64,000 bases of DNA from JANQEU01 sp965601455 (GTDB taxonomy: Bacteria > Bacteroidota > Bacteroidia > Cytophagales > Cyclobacteriaceae). Shown piece by piece: positions 61,152-64,000 of this stretch; position 1 is the first letter of the stretch, and each line of letters opens with the position of its first letter. The notes under the pieces are model-generated. The model saw only the letters and a list, made by a program, of their open reading frames with translations, searched no databases and was not told the origin of the DNA. Location: the NCBI GenBank assembly GCA_965601455.1, contig OZ271831.1:3596001-3660000 (forward strand). Reading direction: 5' to 3'. The translations under genes and the position numbers were made by a program.

Positions 61152-63395
61152 CTATTTCAATACCTTAATTTCTGTCTTTTCGACGTCAGTAGCATCGGCA
61201 ATTTCTTCTACTACTTCGATCTTTTCTATTTCTACAGTCTCATGACCTCCTCCGTAAACTTCACCGAGTATTGGCGCAATAACCAAGCCAACAAGACAGG
61301 TTAGTTTGATCAAAATATTCATAGAAGGACCACTTGTATCTTTGAATGGATCACCCACTGTATCTCCGGTTACAGCTGCTTTGTGTGCATCTGATCCCTT
61401 ATAAGTCATCTCACCATCGATCATAACGCCGGCTTCGAAGGATTTCTTAGCATTATCCCACGCACCCCCAGCATTATTCTGGAAAATCGCCCACATTACT
61501 CCTGAAACAGCTACACCGGCCATATAGGCTCCAAGGGCTTCAGGGCCCATTCCAAAGCCAATTAGTATAGGTGCGGTGATGGTAATCGCACCCGGGAGCA
61601 TCATTTCTCTTAATGCAGCCTTTGTCGAGATGTCTACACATTTGCCATACTCTGGAGTACCCGTGCCTTCCATGATACCAGGAATCTCTTTAAACTGCCG
61701 TCGAACCTCTTTTACCATTTCCATTGCTGCTTTACCCACAGAGTTCATGGCAAGAGCGGAAAATACCACTGGAATCATACCACCAATAAATAATGCAGCG
61801 AGAACATTTGCCTTGAAAATGTTTATCCCGTCGATTCCGGTGAAGGTTACATAAGCCGCGAAAAGGGCTAGGGCTGTTAAAGCCGCTGAAGCAATTGCAA
61901 ATCCCTTTCCGGTAGCCGCTGTGGTATTACCAACAGAATCAAGTATATCAGTACGTTCTCTGACCTCATCGGGTAGTTCGCTCATTTCGGCAATACCTCC
62001 TGCATTATCAGCAATTGGTCCAAAAGCATCAATTGCCAACTGCATGGCTGTGGTGGCCATCATAGCCGAGGCTGCAATTCCTACTCCATAGAAACCTGCC
62101 AGTTCATATGAACCCCAAATGGCTCCTGCAAAAAGAAGAATTGGTGCAAAAGTCGAAATCATTCCTGTAGCCAGACCAGCAATTATGTTTGTCGCAGCGC
62201 CAGTGGAAGATCGTTGTACAATATCCAAAACCGGTTTCTTACCTAAACCAGTATAGTATTCTGTGAAGTAACTGATTGCACCTCCCACAAAAAGACCAAT
62301 GAGAACTGCGTAGAAAACATTCATTGGTGTTAAATCCACCAACCCAACTCCAAAGAAGTTCATCTGCATTTGTGCAGGTAGCAGTAAGTCGATGACAAAA
62401 AACGCCGCAACAGCAGTAAGCGCAATAGCACTCCAATTTCCTTTATTCAAGGCACTTTGAACGGTAGCCTCCTTCGCTGAATTATCTGAGATTTTAATAA
62501 ATAGTGTTCCAACTATCGAAAAAAGAATTCCCAGTCCAGCAATTACTAGTGGCAGAAGGATAGGCCCGATTCCGTTGAATGCATCGTCAATCGCTCCACC
62601 CATGTCACGTATAACATAATTACCAAGGACCATGGAGGCCAATACAGTGGCTACATACGATCCAAATAAATCCGCACCCATACCGGCTACGTCACCAACG
62701 TTATCACCGACATTATCAGCAATTGTAGCCGGGTTTCGAGGATCATCTTCAGGAATTCCAGCTTCTACTTTTCCAACGAGATCAGCTCCGACATCTGCCG
62801 CTTTCGTGTAAATACCGCCACCAACTCTAGCAAAAAGAGCTATAGACTCAGCACCTAAAGAAAAACCAGCCAAGGCTTCTAGCACGACCGTCATATCCCC
62901 GTTGCTTGTCCATTCACCTCCCATGAAGAAATGAAACAATAAAATGAATATGACACTAAGGCCAAATACCGCTAAACCTGCAACTCCAAGTCCCATAACG
63001 GTACCACCAGTGAATGAAACCTTTAGTGCTTGAGGTAAACTAGTGCGGGCAGCCTGGGTAGTTCTTACGTTTGCAGAAGTGGCAATCCTCATACCAATGT
63101 TACCAGCTAATGCCGAAAAAAATGCACCAACAACAAAAGCGACAACAATTAACCAGTGTGTAGTTTCCACCAAGGTTGCAATTACGCCCAGGAGAATTCC
63201 TGCAATTACAACGAATATCGCCAATACACGATACTCTGCACCAAGGAAAGCCAGTGCTCCCTCTTTGATGTGCGTTGCAATCTCAGACATTCTTACCTCT
63301 CCTGCATCCTGTTTGTTAATCCATTGGGCTTTAACAAACATGGTAAGCAGGCCAACCAGTGCCATAGCCGGCACCACATATATCAGATATTCCAT
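61152..63395 (-). CDS. hppA: membrane-bound ion-pumping pyrophosphatase
   Basis: Couples hydrolysis of pyrophosphate to pumping of H+ or Na+ across the inner membrane. The start at 63395 (MEYLIYVVPAMALVGLL) gives 747 residues in about sixteen helices; the frame's extension to 63443 reads across a promoter element. Active-site signatures are DVGADLVGKVEAGIPEDDP and ATIADNVGDNVGDVAGMGADLF, plus KKSFEAG and TGDTVGDPFKDTSGPS near the C terminus. GNTTAATGKGFAIASAALTAL carries Ala where potassium-independent enzymes have Lys, so it is of the K+-dependent class. Whether H+ or Na+ is moved cannot be settled by eye. It is a single-gene transcript. Confidence 0.96.
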   Translation of the reverse strand: MEYLIYVVPAMALVGLLTMFVKAQWINKQDAGEVRMSEIATHIKEGALAFLGAEYRVLAIFVVIAGILLGVIATLVETTHWLIVVAFVVGAFFSALAGNIGMRIATSANVRTTQAARTSLPQALKVSFTGGTVMGLGVAGLAVFGLSVIFILLFHFFMGGEWTSNGDMTVVLEALAGFSLGAESIALFARVGGGIYTKAADVGADLVGKVEAGIPEDDPRNPATIADNVGDNVGDVAGMGADLFGSYVATVLASMVLGNYVIRDMGGAIDDAFNGIGPILLPLVIAGLGILFSIVGTLFIKISDNSAKEATVQSALNKGNWSAIALTAVAAFFVIDLLLPAQMQMNFFGVGLVDLTPMNVFYAVLIGLFVGGAISYFTEYYTGLGKKPVLDIVQRSSTGAATNIIAGLATGMISTFAPILLFAGAIWGSYELAGFYGVGIAASAMMATTAMQLAIDAFGPIADNAGGIAEMSELPDEVRERTDILDSVGNTTAATGKGFAIASAALTALALFAAYVTFTGIDGINIFKANVLAALFIGGMIPVVFSALAMNSVGKAAMEMVKEVRRQFKEIPGIMEGTGTPEYGKCVDISTKAALREMMLPGAITITAPILIGFGMGPEALGAYMAGVAVSGVMWAIFQNNAGGAWDNAKKSFEAGVMIDGEMTYKGSDAHKAAVTGDTVGDPFKDTSGPSMNILIKLTCLVGLVIAPILGEVYGGGHETVEIEKIEVVEEIADATDVEKTEIKVLK

Positions 63396-63422
63396 TCTTC
63401 TAGTAGGTTTTAAAAAGGAGGG

Positions 63423-63430
63423 CAAAGGTA
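63423..63430 (-). promoter_or_regulatory. -7 promoter element TACCTTTG upstream of hppA
   Basis: Minus-strand match to TAnnTTTG ending 27 nt before the ATG at 63395, with TTTC (one mismatch to the -33 consensus TTTG) 19 nt upstream of it. It supports the start at 63395 rather than 63443. Confidence 0.55.
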
Positions 63431-63513
63431 ATGCAAAGGGCAAATTTTTGAAACCCTTCCTTCAACCCAGAATTAACTCCTACCAGAAAATGTATCTCAA
63501 ATGGGAAAAATGT

Positions 63514-64000
63514 TTATTTAGTACTTGAATTGATGTAATTGAGGAACTCGTTTTTGTAGTCGTTTTCAAGAAATTTACCGCTAAAGTGCGCAGTTCCAGT
63601 CTGACTATTTGTGTCATTAACTCCTCTCGAAGAAACACACATATGGGTAGCGTCCATTACCACAGCCACATGCTCCGTATGTAATGCTTCTTTCAAGTCG
63701 TTGGCTATTTGGATAGTCAACCTTTCTTGCACCTGTGGGCGTTTTGCGTAGTATTGAACGATACGATTAATCTTTGACAAACCGATTACCTTCCCATTTG
63801 GGAAATAAGCTACATGCGCTTTCCCGTAAATAGGGACAAAATGGTGCTCACAATGAGAGTAGAATGTAATATCCTTTTCTACCAACATCTGATCATATTG
63901 ATATTTGTTCTCAAATAATCTTGCTACAGGTTTGTTTTTTGGGTTTAATCCCGAAAACACCTCCTTAACATACATTTTCGCCACCCGGTTTGGTGTTCCC
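63514..64000 (-). CDS. folE: GTP cyclohydrolase I (5'-partial)
   Basis: First enzyme of tetrahydrofolate and pteridine synthesis, converting GTP to dihydroneopterin triphosphate. The frame is open to the right edge: the codons before 63984 read GTPNRVAKMYVKE, matching the family's TPxRVAKMY, so about 45 N-terminal residues are missing. Zinc ligands are in YSHCEHHFVP and THMCVSSRG. GLSKINRIVQYYAKRPQVQERLT is the conserved substrate-binding region. It lies 118 bp upstream of hppA on the same strand, with a separate promoter element for hppA between them. Confidence 0.96.
   Translation of the reverse strand, partial: GTPNRVAKMYVKEVFSGLNPKNKPVARLFENKYQYDQMLVEKDITFYSHCEHHFVPIYGKAHVAYFPNGKVIGLSKINRIVQYYAKRPQVQERLTIQIANDLKEALHTEHVAVVMDATHMCVSSRGVNDTNSQTGTAHFSGKFLENDYKNEFLNYINSSTK

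Noticed and set aside
63396..63443. Extended start for the pyrophosphatase at 63443
   Set aside because: The extra region contains a TAnnTTTG promoter element, and the first membrane helix begins at the ATG at 63395.
91..63528. Many open frames of 60-160 codons opposite or within the long genes
   Set aside because: They lie antisense or out of frame to well-recognised genes, have no signal of their own (no family match, promoter element or spacing) and are the shadows expected in this base composition.
1..64000. Search by eye for CRISPR arrays, insertion sequences, phage genes, tRNA or rRNA genes and defence systems
   Set aside because: No direct-repeat arrays, transposases, integrases, cloverleaf-like sequences or recognised defence genes were seen. 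Apart from one 404-bp spacer the intergenic regions are short. The repeated FG-GAP and propeller motifs are protein repeats inside coding regions, not DNA repeats.

Overview
The window comes from a member of the Bacteroidota, most likely a free-living, possibly marine, gliding-type lineage of the Cytophagales. The evidence is a SusC/SusD pair with an adjacent hybrid two-component regulator, a gliding protein GldC, a DUF3098 protein, the phylum's -7 promoter element TAnnTTTG in front of several genes, and lipoprotein signals with acidic residues after the cysteine. Base composition is moderately AT-rich throughout. I see no insertion sequence, phage, CRISPR array, tRNA or rRNA. Genes at both edges are cut: a Sua5-type tRNA-modification gene on the left and folE on the right.

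Layout. 1-11.3 kb holds housekeeping genes: sua5, pgk, a comEC / enoyl-CoA hydratase / recQ run, phoH, a SAM hydrolase, an ABM-domain protein, an AI-2E family permease and an aldo/keto reductase. 11.5-27.4 kb is a small glycan-uptake-like locus: hybrid histidine kinase, SusC, SusD, then a large FG-GAP/ASPIC lipoprotein translationally coupled to a sulfatase. A convergent haem-motif FG-GAP protein and a sulfotransferase follow. 28.2-45.1 kb is one very long minus-strand amino-acid operon: ilvE-ilvD-ilvB-ilvN-ilvC-leuA-leuC-leuD-cimA-leuB-thrA-thrB-thrC. 45.5-51.7 kb carries a fasciclin lipoprotein, a voltage-gated-type K+ channel, a TonB receptor, gldC and an M48 protease. 51.7-56.8 kb is a tight minus-strand chain (ribF, truB, uppP, DUF3098, ftsX) followed by an anti-sigma-like/ECF sigma pair. 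56.8-60.4 kb has two members of the ligase-associated DNA repair set flanking a DUF2147 protein. The right end has an unknown secreted protein, a membrane pyrophosphatase and folE.

The most notable observation is regulatory. Upstream of ilvE there is an apparently complete ribosome-mediated attenuator: a TAnnTTTG promoter, a 17-codon leader ORF encoding MRTVVSILPSILVIIRT (9 of 17 residues are Val, Ile or Leu), a segment directly after the leader stop codon that is a perfect 8-base complement of the 5' arm of a terminator, and that terminator with a U7 tail just before ilvE. It would place the whole branched-chain set, and probably the threonine genes, under charged Leu/Ile/Val tRNA control.

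The same operon contains two LeuA-like synthases. One is an ordinary 2-isopropylmalate synthase. The other keeps the pyruvate-pocket residues of citramalate synthase, and no threonine deaminase gene is present, so isoleucine is probably made from pyruvate while thrABC supplies threonine. I did not find a convincing wholly new defence or mobile system in this window.
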